From Aurantiochytrium sp. KH105 (taxonomy: Eukaryota; Sar; Bigyra; Thraustochytrida; Thraustochytriidae), in NCBI GenBank assembly GCA_003116975.1, contig BGKB01000108.1, forward strand, positions 62,001 through 126,000: a DNA stretch of 64,000 nt, given 5' to 3'. Made by a program: the position numbers and the translations under genes. This document shows positions 54,401 through 63,410 of this stretch, piece by piece (position 1 is the stretch's first letter; every line of letters starts with the position of its first letter). A model generated the notes under the pieces. That model did not search any database. It was not told the origin of the DNA and saw only the letters and a list, made by a program, of their open reading frames with translations.

Positions 54401-54712
54401 CCACCCATAACCCGTCACGCCATATGCGCCGTAGCGGACTTCGAAGTCGGGATGGCCCATGCCCACAGTGCCGTCGATTTCGGGGCATTCGTAGGGAGGA
54501 TTGTAGTCCTTGACGTCTTCGATGTACGAGCCATCGCTGACCGTGTCAGGTGTGAACCCCGGGTACGTCCCATCCTGCATGCAGTAGCTCGGCAAGAAGT
54601 CGCGAATGGTCAAGCTAAAGGCCAGCTGACCGTCCGTGAGGTCCTGACCCACGCTCTGCGCCACGAGGCTCGCTGTCGCCGCTGCGACGAACCAGCGCCC
54701 GGCCCACCGCAT
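51473..54712 (-). CDS. Single-pass fibro-slime/L-lectin-like transmembrane receptor with polyproline cytoplasmic tail
   Basis: 1079 residues from ATG 54712, chosen because it opens a signal peptide (WAGRWFVAAATASLVAQSVG) directly followed by the mature domain. Ectodomain: fibro-slime domain (about 27-330) with the hallmark FSFSGDDDVWVYIDGKLVVD near 250-275; an L-type-lectin-like beta-sandwich (about 340-560) with SGLAFVIQ, GLGF, IAVAFD and AYVGFATGTG; and a filamin-like Ig repeat (about 640-685, VVDNGDGTYDLELY). A single membrane span follows at about 728-748 (FMLALAFIICYM), then a basic stop-transfer. The cytoplasmic part has a coiled coil (about 785-845), proline runs (VPPPPPPP near 925 and VPPPPPL near 975) able to bind SH3, EVH1 or profilin, and a very acidic tail. 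A role in adhesion coupled to the cytoskeleton is inferred. An open frame extends 97 codons upstream but encodes poly-Ser from a CTG array. Confidence 0.85.
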   Translation of the reverse strand: MRWAGRWFVAAATASLVAQSVGQDLTDGQLAFSLTIRDFLPSYCMQDGTYPGFTPDTVSDGSYIEDVKDYNPPYECPEIDGTVGMGHPDFEVRYGAYGVTGYGWNLSSTINSNSEGNDLVSAIVDRTAGLQATTSGLNKPIYCAETRCGHTDDDFYITTNKTMFDEWYNDAARNRRSGMTLLLDETASDTGVYEFNSDESVVGNSKGFFGPLDAVLDEEVGPEALDVWPATSQEEKMGHKFWFTSELHTWFQFRGNETFSFSGDDDVWVYIDGKLVVDLGGVHARAQTEIVLDDALASRLDLVQDQIYEFDFFHAERHTSDSNFWITTSMYPSCTGLFSGEYTLDSQDSTLFRALDAPTTERVQENLLVLSTPEDLYTSRRIFSTSKYQVGSGFVATFTMRIEAGADSDNSGLAFVIQNFGLDDMPISTGSGLGFRFVRASIAVAFDAKRNQVRLHHQPTPDLMNSPLNETTRTAYDAFAMSTNGTHQVRVQYLWNPDWIEVFIDDSLYLRERAANLSTILGSGSAYVGFATGTGGSPAVQEISDFKLRTMQVSNTLTSFVSLANQPSGVGFILSQEPSSVRVETFDACGRSIGFGGASDRLSGLFVRVDTDVRGRRNLRRLEDDDGGDDDNGDTEATVINATVVDNGDGTYDLELYSNEVGVFMLYAAFGDNCILVQSSDGEVSLDPASSEDCWFEAFEESVSVEYGTYAPTAPTYGPFTYPPTASEVPKHVLTMQIGGGFMLALAFIICYMQHYKKKKWEDSKAYAEDGKMFLEDKRRQREVHYEDLECKDKARRLEDVRLSILRLKAKRSTIEQEAEIAKLQEEQDQLRHELRIAKRNRQEFADNRSLHSSGSEASHFAPPVRRQFLPVRESFRRMRTRRSSSASTDISTLSSAVDGYNAEVDRINQETGYDAGDARPRRVQPPVPPPPPPPIAELDEIPDYDEASQASSQRESILRRLRRGSSAFSFVRDSIIRNVPPPPPLSPDAEAGVPQEEVDDLESDANSLAQIHEEEEEEDDYKDEHMSSDDHHDDDDDEEEEEEKEDIPDSDMGSADLHVNEDVEEGERERRPSRFWRR

Positions 54713-54717
54713 ATTCG

Positions 54718-54722
<5 letters not shown>

Positions 54723-54755
<33 letters not shown>
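54723..54755. repeat. CTG array immediately upstream of a start codon
   Basis: Eleven pure CTG units on the plus strand (CAG on the coding strand). The array ends ten bases before the receptor ATG, so it lies in the 5' untranslated region of the transcript. Confidence 0.9.
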
Positions 54756-54757
<2 letters not shown>

Positions 54758-56254
54758 ATGACGATTCCGTCTCCTGCTGCCCGTCTCACGCGTCGCTCTG
54801 CAAATCTGTTGCTCCGCAAGCTGCTGCTCTCGGCCCCGCTCTCGCGCTCGCCCGTGGTCGATGCCGCCGCCGCCGCGCGTCATACTCATCGAGAGATAGA
54901 TGGAGAGGGTCGTTGGGTCGGTACGCACTCGGCACAGCCTCGAGGGTTCGTTCGCTCGCGCTGCACGTGCGGCGTCTCTGAGCGAGGTTCGAGCCGCGTC
55001 CAATCGAGAACGGAAGACGCCGCCGGAGACGACGGCGATCTATCTATCTGCAGGGTCGCGGAGCTCCACGCGTCCCTCCGGCCTGGCTGCTCGCTCGTAG
55101 CGCGTCCGCGGGCGAGTCGCGTGCAACAGTCCAATCGATCGACCAGTCAGTCGGCCTGGCACTCAATCAATCCAATCCGATCCAGTCGCAGCCTCGCGGC
55201 CAGTTCTCCCTCGACTACGGACTCCCTCGCCGGCGCGAAGAGCCGCGCACGAGGACGTACGTCCCGGTCGGCTGCCGGCCGCTCGGGGTTTGCTTTGCTC
55301 GTCGATTCCGCCTCGTCCGCCGTCTAAGTACGAGAAGAGGTGCGCGAAAAAAGTACTCCTACTACTTGTTGCACGTTCGCGCGGGAATCAAGCGCGGCGG
55401 GCTGCCGTAGGGACCCCTAGGCCGCGGCTAGGCGGCCGCGCCCGCCTCCGCGCCGCGCAGACTCGCCCGGTGCCCCCGTGCCGTCTGCATGGCGCGGAAC
55501 CGCAGCGGGGGCAGGCGCGGCCGCGCGGCACGTGCACGCTCCCCCTCTCTCTCGTTTGCCTCTCACTGGCCGCCCCGCCAGCACGAACTTCACTTGAAGA
55601 AGAAGGAGGTGCACGCGCTCGTGCACGCGCTGCCCTGGCGATGCCGCGCTCGCGAGCCGAGCTCCTCTGTGTGTGGTCCGTGCCTACGTGCGTCGGCGTG
55701 CCGCGCGCGACTTTTGGCTGGCTGGCTGGGCGGCAAGCAGGCTGGGAAGCCGTGGGAAAAGGAGGCTCCGGCATGGGCCTTGGCAAGAGCTAGCTCATGG
55801 GCCAGGCGACAGCAACAGCAAACGGCCCGTGGCCGCTGCTCGGGCCGAACGCTGACATGAGCAATCACGACGCGCAGGTCTTCCGCATGCTGAGCGTGTG
55901 GCTGGCTGGCTGGCTTGCTTGCTTGCTTGCTTGCTTTTACTCACCTGCTCGCCAGTCTGCTTGCTTCCTCACGCGCTTTCTTCCGCTTGGCGCGACTCGC
56001 TGCGGCTGGATCGGACGCCCGGCCGCCAACAAACCGTGCCATGCCATGCCATGCCATGCTATAAACACGATGTATAGCCAGCCTATCATGATTTCCCTGG
56101 CGCGCCGCGCCGTCCCCGCAAATGCGAGCCTCTCCAAGTTCGCCTTTCGCCTCTCCCAAATCAGCGACGCCCGCTCGCCGTCCATCCCGGTCGGGCCCTC
56201 TTCTCCACTTGGGACGCTCGCTGCCTGTCTGTTTGTCTATTTCTCGCCGTTCGC

Positions 56255-56385
56255 ATGCATCGATCGACCCAAAAGATCGACCGAACATGAATCGATCGCA
56301 GTCGATCCCCTTGCGATCGATCAGCCCCCCCGAATCGATCGATTCTACGGAGAACCGATCGACGGCAGCCGGTCGATCGATCTGC
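56255..56385. repeat. Cluster of CGATCG palindromes
   Basis: Within about 130 bp there are at least six CGATCG hexamers, most extended to TCGATCGA or ATCGATCG, irregularly spaced at roughly 12-25 bp. Unlike the pure ATCG arrays elsewhere, the spacers here are non-repetitive. Confidence 0.7.
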
Positions 56386-57267
56386 CTCCGGGTCCGTGCC
56401 GTGCGCTTCCGCGGCCACCGATCTGTTGTGCGGCGGTTCGTGCTCGGCGCCCCATCCACTTCATCCATCCCTCCATCCCTCCATCCCTCCATCCGTGCTC
56501 GCCGCCCGACTCCCGCGAGGAAGGAAGCAAGCTGCAGCAAATGCAACTGCGACTTGCTCAGAGCCTGCGGAGGGAGGAAGGAGGGCCGGTTTCCGCGGCG
56601 CAGACGCACGGCGATCGACCCTCGCCGCGCATCGCGACGTGCGTTGCGTGCGATGCGATGTGGCGGGACGGGATGCCAAGCACTACAGCTTGCGGAACAG
56701 AGGAGGGAAAGGAGGAAGGAAGACCTTCGCAGAGCAGGCTGCGGCCAGCTGGTTCGGCCTCCCGCGCGTCGACCGCCAGGCCAACGTGCGTGCCTCGCTT
56801 CAGGCGCCAGGCCGTTGCGGATCGTGCGCGAGCGCCTGCAGCAGCAGCCTGCAGCAGCCTGCAGAGGAGCGGCGCTCACGGCAGCCAATGTCTTCGTCGG
56901 TCGGTCGGTCTCCTGAGACGGCAGATCCGGATCTTTTTGAGGGAAAGTTAAGCACTCGAAATGGCGAGTGGCGGGCGGCCGGACGCATGGTCGAGTGGCC
57001 ATTAATGGATGAAAAGACAAAGGAATGAATGGGCCTTGACTGCTGTAGGTATAGTACATAAAAGAACGCGGCTGAGATTACTACATCGTCATTTTCTCAC
57101 TGTCACAACAAAGAAGAGAAAAGAAGAGGGAAAAGGAAAGAACTATCAATGCTGCTTGGCGTGAATTCTCCTCAAAACGCAAGCCAAAACAGTGCCACGA
57201 AATTCGAAAAAAAGATCTTTCGTATGGGAAGCGAACAAGGCGTCCGTATAATTATCTAAAAATTCGT

Positions 57268-57343
57268 CTTGCGCGGCCATCGTGGTCATCCACCTCACGG
57301 CTCTTCTTGCGCGGCCACGGTGGTCTTCCATTTCACAGGTCTT
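57268..57343. repeat. 38-bp tandem pair overlapping a stop codon
   Basis: Units 57268-57305 and 57306-57343 are similar (CTTGCGCGGCCA start in both) with several substitutions. The second unit covers the TGA stop (57333-57335) and last codons of the first SLC12 gene. Confidence 0.75.
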
Positions 57344-59960
57344 GCGGAATCATATTACCTCGGCGACCAGCACAGGTAAAAATGGTAGGCGGGAGATCGC
57401 GGACGAGAGCGCCAAGACCTCCGAGGTATGAACGGTCGGGAATGTTGAGCGCGCCAGGCGTGGGCAAGCCGAAAAAGGCGACACGCGTCCCAGAGTGCGA
57501 GTAGCTCTCCAAAACCCCGTGCAAACGCTCGAGAAAAGCGGAATCCTGACTCGCCAGAGCCCTCTCCAGCGGTTGCGCCCCCTTGCACACGATGGCATGG
57601 CAAGTGGCTTTGTGCAAGCGCGCAGAGGAGGCCAGATCCCGCAGCTTGGACTGCTGCGATTCGATGTCGCAGGTTTCGTCTACAACGTTGAGGACACGGA
57701 TGCTTCGCACACCCTTGCGTTCGCGAAGCAGGATGTGGGCAAGCTGCATCATGAGCGACAAGTTGCCATCGAGCGCAAGGTCATTTCCCATGACCCACAG
57801 GTCGATCGAGCCCGCGACACGCGAGCGCGCCCCGAGTGGCGCCACGCAGGTCTCATCGGCCACGTCGTCATCGTTATCACCTTGTGCGGCAGACGCGTCA
57901 AAGTTGGCGGCGAGCAAGAGATTGCGCTTAAACTCGCCCACAATGTCCCCAAGAAGCCCCACAAACTCGGCAGCGTCTGCAAACGACAGCGAGCCATCGT
58001 GACCGGTAAAGTTTTCTTCTGCAAGACGCAAAAAGTCACGCGGAATCTCTGCCGCAATGCAATTCGGGCGCATCCCGCCAAGCCCAGCAAGCAGCACGAG
58101 CTGCTGGTATCCCTGACGGGCCGTTTGCGCAAAGGTGACCTCTGGAATGCACTTGAGTTTGTCGGCTTCGATGCGGTCGAGCCACGCTTGGCGCCTCGTC
58201 TTGACTGCATCGGCGCGCAGGTCACCGACAACGACATCTCCAATCATAAAGAGACCGCCCTTCTTTAGCGAATTGGAAATGGACAGAAAGGCGGCACTCA
58301 CTTGCGCCCCCGCTGGCGCGAGAAGGAGAAGCGAGGGACGCCAGTTCTTCGGATGGTCCTCCATGTCGAGCTTGAGCAGATACTTGCGAACTTGATGGTA
58401 CAAAATGGACTGCGAGACGTCGCCCCAGCTCTTGAGCGGCGCCGTATAGGTAATGTACGTGTACAGCGCAAGCAATGCACCGCAAGCAATGACCGCATAC
58501 CATACATCAAGAAAGAAGAGCATACCCAGACACAAAGCAAAGCCCGACAGACTCTGCACGCGGCTGTAGTACCGAAAGTGAGGGCGAAAATTGGGCGTTC
58601 CACTAACGTCGAGCATGAAGCAGGTCAAGTTCACCGTGGCGTACGAGAGCAAAAAGAACGAAGCAATAATTGGCGAGATGACGTCGAGGTCGCCAATGAA
58701 GCAGCAAACCTGCGCGACGAGCCATGTGAAAATGACGGCACGACGAGGCTCATCGCCCTGCAGCGAACCCTTGGCAAAGAAGGAAAGGCCCCAATAAGGA
58801 GGCAGCCCATCGCGGCCCAGCGCCTGCAGCACGCGCGAGCCGCCAAAGACCGACCCCAACGCGCTGGAAAAAGCCGACACAGAAATGCCCACAATGATGG
58901 CATACTTTGTGGGCCACGCCACGTTTTCCATGACGTTCATGTTGGTGCGCAGCGTCTCGCGTGGGAAACCTGCGCTAAATGCGAGAATGAGAAAACCATA
59001 GGTCATGATCGCACCAAATACAGCCGCAATGGTCCCACGGCCAATGTCGCGGTTTGGATTCTTGAGATCGCCGCTCAGATTTGCGCCTTCCATGATGCCA
59101 GTCATGGCAGGAAAAAGAATTGCAAAAACAATCTTGAAGCTGCAGAGGCGGTCGCCACACTTTTCGTCAAACGTGTAATCACCCCAGGCGTTGGCCCAGA
59201 GCGTCTTGGGATCAAAGCCCGTGAAGCTGCCGCCATTCTCGAGCTCTTCGATGGGCTGGCGAAAGAGCATCGAAACAACGCCCACAATGATTGATCCAAA
59301 CTGAATTGCAAAGACGATGCCGTTGATGCGCGTAAAAAAGCCGGCGCCTAGCACCGAAATGCCCATGACGACGGCGAGCGCAAGACTCGCAATGAGCACT
59401 GTATACATTTTCTTGTTGGCAGGATCATCATTGTTGGTGTCCAAAAAGGCCTCGACAATCTCGGTGGCAAAGCCAACCACGTAAAACGTGGTGCCAACGG
59501 CGTATCCCGCGTAAAAGAGAAGCCCAATGGAGCCCCCGAGCTCTGGACCAAGAGAGCGACTAATGATAAAGTAGCTTCCACCACCCCGCATGTTTCCGTT
59601 CGATACAATAGCGGCCATGCTCAGCACAGTGAGCAGTGCCAACGTCTCGCCGACCCCAAACATGATGAGGACCTCGACCCATCCTGCTTGACCAACTGCC
59701 CAGCCGATGCGCAAAAAGAGGATAACGCCCAAGATATTGAGCAGGCAGGGCACGAGGACGCCATTGAAGACGCCTAGCTGGTTGTGCTGCGTCTCGTGCG
59801 CCGCTGTCCTCGATGTCGTCGATTGGCTCTGCGCCTCCCTGACGCCCAGGAGCGGGACTTGCGAGCCGTTCTCGACCATGCCTCCCGCCGCTCTCGGAGC
59901 GTGCGAAGCCGAAGCCGCCGAGCCTTGGCGATGCTCCGGGCTCCCCGCCGCGCCGTACAT
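57333..59960 (-). CDS. SLC12-family cation-chloride cotransporter (SLC12A9/Vhc1-like), copy 1
   Basis: 875 residues, ATG at 59960. Membrane protein of the cation-chloride cotransporter family, which couples Na or K movement to chloride. Twelve spans are predicted between about 65 and 520. Family signatures are HNQLGVFNGVLVPCLLNILG before span 1, SNGNMRGGGSYFIISRSLGP around spans 2-3, and SGDLKNPNRDIGRGT after span 6. The C-terminal domain (about 560-875) has GYQQLVLLAGLGGMRPN, seen in SLC12A9 and the yeast vacuolar transporter Vhc1, so an endomembrane or vacuolar location is plausible. The protein ends MIPQDL, exactly as its neighbour does. The ion specificity cannot be read from sequence. 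Confidence 0.92.
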   Translation of the reverse strand: MYGAAGSPEHRQGSAASASHAPRAAGGMVENGSQVPLLGVREAQSQSTTSRTAAHETQHNQLGVFNGVLVPCLLNILGVILFLRIGWAVGQAGWVEVLIMFGVGETLALLTVLSMAAIVSNGNMRGGGSYFIISRSLGPELGGSIGLLFYAGYAVGTTFYVVGFATEIVEAFLDTNNDDPANKKMYTVLIASLALAVVMGISVLGAGFFTRINGIVFAIQFGSIIVGVVSMLFRQPIEELENGGSFTGFDPKTLWANAWGDYTFDEKCGDRLCSFKIVFAILFPAMTGIMEGANLSGDLKNPNRDIGRGTIAAVFGAIMTYGFLILAFSAGFPRETLRTNMNVMENVAWPTKYAIIVGISVSAFSSALGSVFGGSRVLQALGRDGLPPYWGLSFFAKGSLQGDEPRRAVIFTWLVAQVCCFIGDLDVISPIIASFFLLSYATVNLTCFMLDVSGTPNFRPHFRYYSRVQSLSGFALCLGMLFFLDVWYAVIACGALLALYTYITYTAPLKSWGDVSQSILYHQVRKYLLKLDMEDHPKNWRPSLLLLAPAGAQVSAAFLSISNSLKKGGLFMIGDVVVGDLRADAVKTRRQAWLDRIEADKLKCIPEVTFAQTARQGYQQLVLLAGLGGMRPNCIAAEIPRDFLRLAEENFTGHDGSLSFADAAEFVGLLGDIVGEFKRNLLLAANFDASAAQGDNDDDVADETCVAPLGARSRVAGSIDLWVMGNDLALDGNLSLMMQLAHILLRERKGVRSIRVLNVVDETCDIESQQSKLRDLASSARLHKATCHAIVCKGAQPLERALASQDSAFLERLHGVLESYSHSGTRVAFFGLPTPGALNIPDRSYLGGLGALVRDLPPTIFTCAGRRGNMIPQDL

Positions 59961-60364
59961 CCGCGCGCGCGCCTACTCTTGTTCACTGACGTCCAGGATG
60001 CGAGACTGATTCGCTGTCAGCTCAGGATCGCTGAAGGGACTCGGGAACGAGCCAGCCAATCCGAGATGCAGGTAGGCGTCACAACGGGAAATGAAAGGGG
60101 AAAGGGCGAAAAGCAGAGCTTGCGAACTTGAGACTGTGAGAGTTCGCGGTCAAGGTCAAACCGGGTCAATCGCCTAATTTTGAAGAGCTGTCGGCGCCGC
60201 GCCAGACCTTCACAGCTCGTAAAGTCTGAAAAAGCGTTCTTAGGTACGATGGATCTGCCACATTCTTCTCAAATGCTACTTTCCATCAAAAAGCCCTCGT
60301 GCGCGTCATTTTCAAGATTGAAATACCTCTCCCGTTAGCACTACGAATAGCAAAATCCTAAGCA
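59961..60364. other. Spacer between tandem SLC12 genes
   Basis: 404 bp holding the promoter of copy 1 and the 3' region of copy 2, both on the minus strand. The part near 60.2-60.36 kb is AT-richer, as expected of 3' untranslated sequence. No repeat or frame of note was seen. Confidence 0.6.
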
Positions 60365-63112
60365 TTACAGGTCCTGAGGAATCATGTTATCGCGTCGACC
60401 TGCGCCGACGAGAATGGTGGGCGGAAGCCCTTGCACGATACTGGCGATAGACGAAACGTAAGCGTCGTCCGTGGCAGCAGAAGAAGAAGAAGCACCAGGG
60501 GCAGGCAGTCCAAGAAAGGAAACCCATGTATCATTGTGCGAGTTGCTCTGCAAAGTGCCATTGAGCTGCTCCAAGAAGGCCGTATCATTGTCCGCAACGG
60601 CCTTTGATAGGGAACGTGCCTTGCGACAAGCAATGACATGGTACGTGGCCTTGTGCAGACGTGCAGAGGCGCAGACCTCGGCAAGAAGTTCCTTTTGCGC
60701 GTCGATATCGCAGCGCTCGTCAACAACGTTGAGCACGCGGATCTTGCGCACGCCCGTTCGCTCGCTGCGTAAAATGTGAGCGAGCTGAATGGTCAGCGAA
60801 AGTGTCCCGTCGAGCGTAAGGTCGTTGCCGACAACCCAGACGTCAATGCAGGAGCAAGCCTTCGTCCCCTCGTAAGTCTCTTCGCGAAAGTTGGCGCCGA
60901 GGAGAAGGTTTTGTTTGAGCGAGCCGACGGTGTCGCGCAGGACGCCGACAAAGTCTGTTTTGGTACTGAAAGCAGACTCGCGAGGCGCACCATTGGCAGA
61001 AGACTGCAAAAAAGAATCGGGAATTTCGACGGCGACGCAATTGGGGCGCATACCGCCGAGACCACCAAGTAGCACAAGCTGCTGGTACCCCTTGCGAGTT
61101 GAGGGGGCAAAGGTGACCTCGGGAATGCATTTAAGTTTGCCGGCTTCGACACGATTGAGCCACTTTTGACGCCGTTCCGCAACGGCCTCAGCGCCGTTCG
61201 CATCCAAGTCGCCGAGAACGACGTCACCGATGAGAAAGAGACCTCCCTTTTTCAGGGCATTGGAGACGGCCAAAAAGCCCTCGTCGACAGAGTCCTCCGA
61301 GGCGAGCAGCAGCAGCGAGGGACGCCAGTTTTTAGGATGATCCTCGACGTCGAGTTTGAGCAGGTACTTGCGGACCTGGTGATAGAGAATGGACTGTGAC
61401 ACATCGCCCCAGCTCTTGAGCGGCGCCGTATACATAATGTAGGTGTACAGCGCGATCATAGCGCCACAGGCGATGACCGCGTACCAGACATCGAGAAAGA
61501 AGAGAGTGCCAAGGCAGAGCAAGAATCCCGTGAGGCTCTGTGCGCGACTGTAGTAGCGAAAGTGCGGCCGGAAGTTCGGCGTGCCGCTGACGTCGAGCAT
61601 GAAGCAGGTAAGGTTGACTGTGCCATAGGAAAGCAGGAAGAAGGAGGCGATGATGGGCGAAATAACGTCGAGATCACCGATAAAACAGCAAATCTGCGCA
61701 ATGACCCAGGTGAAGAGAACGGCACGGCGCGGCTCATCGCCGTGTGCCGTGCCCTTGGCAAAAAAGGTGAGTCCCCAGTGCGGCGGGAGGTCGTCGCGAC
61801 CGAGCGCTTGCAAGACGCGCGCGCCACCAAAGACGGACCCGAGCGCGCTGGAAAAGGCAGAGATGGAGATGCCAATGATGATGATGTGGCGCGAGGGCCA
61901 GGCGACATTTTCCATGACGCTCATGTTGGTGCGCAGTGTCTCGCGGGGAAAGCTGCCGCTCATGGCGAGAATGAGAACCATGTAGGTAGTGACGGCGGCC
62001 AAGACAGCAGCAAGGGTTCCGCGGCCAATGTCGCGGTTCGGATTCTTGAGATCGCCGCTGAGGTTGGCTCCCTCCATTATGCCGGTCATGGCCGGAAAGA
62101 GAATGGAAAAGACGATACCGACGCCGCAGACGCGGCCTCCGCACTTTTCGTCGATCTGATAATCGGGCCAGGCATTGTCCCAGACATTTTTGAAGTCGAA
62201 CCCGGTGTAGCTGCCACCGCCGGCGAGTTCTGGAATGGGTTTGCCAAGGTAGATGGAAAGAATGCCCGTGATGATGGAGCCGTACTGCAGGGCAAAGACG
62301 ATACCGTTGATGCGTGTGAAGAAACCAGCTCCAAGCACGGAGATGCCCATGACGACCGTGAGCGCAAGGCTCGCGATGAGGATGGTGTACGTCTTTTTTT
62401 CGGCAAGGTCGCCGTCAAGGTCGAGAAAGGCGTCGACGATTTCTGTGGCAAAGCCAATGACGCAAAAGGTGGTATTGACTGCGTAGCCGGCGTAAAAGAG
62501 GAGGCCGATTGATCCGCCGAGCTCGGGGCCGAGCGAGCGACTAATGATAAAGTAGCTGCCGCCGCCGCGCATGTTTCCATTGGAGACGATTGCGGCCATG
62601 CTCAGGACGGTGAGAAGGGCCAGCGATTCACCGACGGCGAACATGCCAATCACCTGGACCCAACCGGCGTGGCCGATTGCCCAGCCGAATCGTAAAAAGA
62701 GGATCACGCCCAAGATCGTCAGCAGGCATGGGATAAAGACTCCATTGAAGGCGCCGAGCTGATTGTGCTGCGTAACGGGATGGTCGCTATCATGATCGAT
62801 CCCGGACCCATTGTGCTGCTGTTGCTGCCGCTGTCCGTTTTGTGCGGGCGCATGCGCAGACGCCAGCAGCGGCTGTCTGGGCGTGCCCTCGGCGCTCTGG
62901 CTCATGGCGAGGTCGCCCTTGGTCCAGCCGCTGCCGCCGTTGCCACTGCTGCTACTGCTCCTACTGTAGTACTTGCTGGCGCTGGTGGTCCTGCTGCTGC
63001 TGCCGCCGCCGCCGCTGTCGAGGCGGGCGCTTCCGTGTCTGTTGCCGCCGCGGTTCGCTGCGCCACTCGCTTCCGCTGCTGCCCCGTTCTGCTGCGCGGT
63101 CGCGCCGTACAT
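60365..63112 (-). CDS. SLC12-family cation-chloride cotransporter (SLC12A9/Vhc1-like), copy 2
   Basis: 915 residues from ATG 63112, chosen because it yields the same MYGA N-terminus as copy 1. It has the same membrane core and C-terminal domain as its neighbour, with matching signatures HNQLGAFNGVFIPCLLTILG, SNGNMRGGGSYFIISRSLGP and GLGGMRPN, and the same MIPQDL end. The N-terminal tail (about 1-115) is longer and quite different, rich in Gly, Ser and Gln. In the conserved core many DNA differences between the copies fall at third codon positions, showing both are under purifying selection. Adjacent, same-strand placement indicates a tandem duplication. The copies may differ in regulation through their N-terminal tails. 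Confidence 0.92.
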   Translation of the reverse strand: MYGATAQQNGAAAEASGAANRGGNRHGSARLDSGGGGSSSRTTSASKYYSRSSSSSGNGGSGWTKGDLAMSQSAEGTPRQPLLASAHAPAQNGQRQQQQHNGSGIDHDSDHPVTQHNQLGAFNGVFIPCLLTILGVILFLRFGWAIGHAGWVQVIGMFAVGESLALLTVLSMAAIVSNGNMRGGGSYFIISRSLGPELGGSIGLLFYAGYAVNTTFCVIGFATEIVDAFLDLDGDLAEKKTYTILIASLALTVVMGISVLGAGFFTRINGIVFALQYGSIITGILSIYLGKPIPELAGGGSYTGFDFKNVWDNAWPDYQIDEKCGGRVCGVGIVFSILFPAMTGIMEGANLSGDLKNPNRDIGRGTLAAVLAAVTTYMVLILAMSGSFPRETLRTNMSVMENVAWPSRHIIIIGISISAFSSALGSVFGGARVLQALGRDDLPPHWGLTFFAKGTAHGDEPRRAVLFTWVIAQICCFIGDLDVISPIIASFFLLSYGTVNLTCFMLDVSGTPNFRPHFRYYSRAQSLTGFLLCLGTLFFLDVWYAVIACGAMIALYTYIMYTAPLKSWGDVSQSILYHQVRKYLLKLDVEDHPKNWRPSLLLLASEDSVDEGFLAVSNALKKGGLFLIGDVVLGDLDANGAEAVAERRQKWLNRVEAGKLKCIPEVTFAPSTRKGYQQLVLLGGLGGMRPNCVAVEIPDSFLQSSANGAPRESAFSTKTDFVGVLRDTVGSLKQNLLLGANFREETYEGTKACSCIDVWVVGNDLTLDGTLSLTIQLAHILRSERTGVRKIRVLNVVDERCDIDAQKELLAEVCASARLHKATYHVIACRKARSLSKAVADNDTAFLEQLNGTLQSNSHNDTWVSFLGLPAPGASSSSAATDDAYVSSIASIVQGLPPTILVGAGRRDNMIPQDL

Positions 63113-63410
63113 GGGTGGAAGAGTGCGCGTCAAAGATATGCCTCAACTCCGAATCTGCCATGATCATGATGATGGATGCATTGGGTTGGGCCGGTCACGA
63201 CTTCACGTCCGTGGCGGTATGACTCGGGAAGGCGCAGCAGCGTGGCGAGGGAAAGATGTCAAGAGATTGCGCGCTACGCAAGCCTTGCAGTTCGCACACA
63301 GAAGCCGCAGCCGCCAGAAGAGCAGGTCGGCAAGGAGAAGGAGAGGAAATAGCTAGTGGAAGGACTGAAAACGAAAATGATGATGTTGATGTTGATAACT
63401 GGTGACTTAT
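63113..63410. other. Promoter-side spacer of SLC12 copy 2
   Basis: About 300 bp between the 63411-63689 frame and copy 2, both minus strand. A TGATGTTGATGTTGATAAC stretch lies at about 63380-63400. No gene seen. Confidence 0.5.

Larger units (their letters stand above)
54713..57332. other. Intergenic region, repeat-rich, no supportable gene
   Basis: Contains the receptor promoter (right after 54.71 kb) and the 3' region of the first SLC12 gene. Simple sequence includes CTG (54723-54755), GCTT (about 55912-55936), CCATG (about 56039-56058), a CGATCG cluster (56255-56385), CCATCCCT (about 56463-56494) and a 38-bp tandem pair at the right edge. Long overlapping frames on both strands (up to about 380 codons) lack domain character. 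Confidence 0.5.
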
